The notes below the pieces were generated by a model. It made no database searches. It worked only from the letters and a program-made list of their open reading frames with translations, and was not told the DNA's origin. From positions 62,001 to 126,000 of the forward strand of contig NZ_NIWD01000002.1 of NCBI RefSeq assembly GCF_002277025.1: a stretch of 64,000 nucleotides of DNA, written 5' to 3'. The stretch is from Sphingopyxis sp. GW247-27LB. GTDB taxonomy: Bacteria > Pseudomonadota > Alphaproteobacteria > Sphingomonadales > Sphingomonadaceae. This document shows, in pieces, positions 63,830 to 64,000 of this stretch (position 1 is its first letter; every line of letters starts with the position of its first letter). The translations under genes were made by a program, and so were the position numbers.

Positions 63830-63874
63830 GCGTTTCTGAAATATAAGAATCATATATTGATATCTCAGAAACGC
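63830..63874. promoter_or_regulatory. 10-bp inverted repeat flanking an AT-rich core, divergent promoter
   Basis: GCGTTTCTGA (63830-63839) and TCAGAAACGC (63865-63874) are perfect inverted arms, separated by a 25-base AT-rich core that contains AATCATATAT. It lies in the 94-base gap between the GH2 gene and the plus-strand gene at 63919. The shared AATCATATA with the region at 58824 suggests one regulator for the locus. Confidence 0.5.
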
Positions 63875-63918
63875 CAAGGCATAACGTCGCCCGAAACGCA
63901 AAATCGGGGAGACGCGAC

Positions 63919-64000
63919 ATGCCGGGCCGAATCGGAACGACAAGCCTTGCGGTGCTGGGCGCCGCGATGCTGGCGCCGTCGGCCGCGGCGCAGACCGAGG
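63919..64000 (+). CDS. exported protein, start only
   Basis: The first 27 codons of a gene cut off by the window edge. MPGRIGTTSLAVLGAAMLAP followed by SAAAQ is a signal peptide with a likely cut after AAAQ. GGGGAGACGCGAC gives a good ribosome binding site for ATG 63919. It is divergent from the GH2 gene and probably belongs to the same carbohydrate-use locus, but its product cannot be identified. Confidence 0.65.
   Translation, partial: MPGRIGTTSLAVLGAAMLAPSAAAQTE

Overview
The window reads as chromosomal DNA of a GC-rich alphaproteobacterium of the order Sphingomonadales (Sphingopyxis or a close relative is my best guess). The support is gene content and order: rplJ-rplL-rpoB-rpoC, aroQ-accB-accC, rpmF-plsX-fabH-ihfA-merR, a class I lysyl-tRNA synthetase, and many intergenic nested palindromes. 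No rRNA, tRNA, CRISPR array, phage or transposase gene was recognised. Apart from the repeats this is ordinary, densely packed core chromosome, with no plasmid or island boundary.

Layout. 1-820: end of the L10/L12 operon with a strong terminator. 841-9505: accessory block with a proline-rich membrane protein, a PLP-enzyme / ATP-grasp / nucleotidyltransferase cluster (the last gene frameshifted), a carotenoid oxygenase with a divergent TetR regulator, a secreted protein with a triplicated domain, and a thioredoxin-fold protein. 9548-18645: rpoB promoter, rpoB, an unusual small membrane-protein gene lodged between rpoB and rpoC, rpoC and a terminator. 18872-24321: secreted and membrane proteins of unknown role, a PspC-like protein, recF, arsC and a murein L,D-transpeptidase. 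24328-29539: a second L,D-transpeptidase, the aroQ-accB-accC operon, divergent thiS-thiG, and a CsbD-like stress protein. 29610-35652: DUF1254 protein with a divergent Crp/Fnr regulator, a lipoprotein, a GNAT-DUF1330 pair, small membrane proteins and RarD. 35649-41408: pyrC, ygfZ, a retropepsin-like protease, a chromate transporter, a metallo-beta-lactamase-fold hydrolase and a MAPEG protein. 41694-44779: the fatty-acid/phospholipid cluster with ihfA and a MerR regulator. 44776-55803: SixA-like phosphatase, DinG-like helicase, membrane and PilZ proteins, lysK, a half-length asparaginase, a desaturase and a GGDEF-EAL-PilZ protein. 55868-58662: a repeat-rich RcnB-type protein, an orphan [2Fe-2S] oxidoreductase subunit, a class II aldolase and rpsU. 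58939-64000: a sugar-acid semialdehyde dehydrogenase, an SDR, a GH2 beta-galactosidase and the start of a secreted protein, which together look like a carbohydrate-use locus that continues beyond the window.

Most worth following up: the three-gene PLP/ATP-grasp/NTP-transferase locus, the small membrane gene between rpoB and rpoC, the paired operator-like sites at the carotenoid oxygenase/TetR and beta-galactosidase divergent promoters, and several families of double-hairpin intergenic repeats. None is proven to be a new system.
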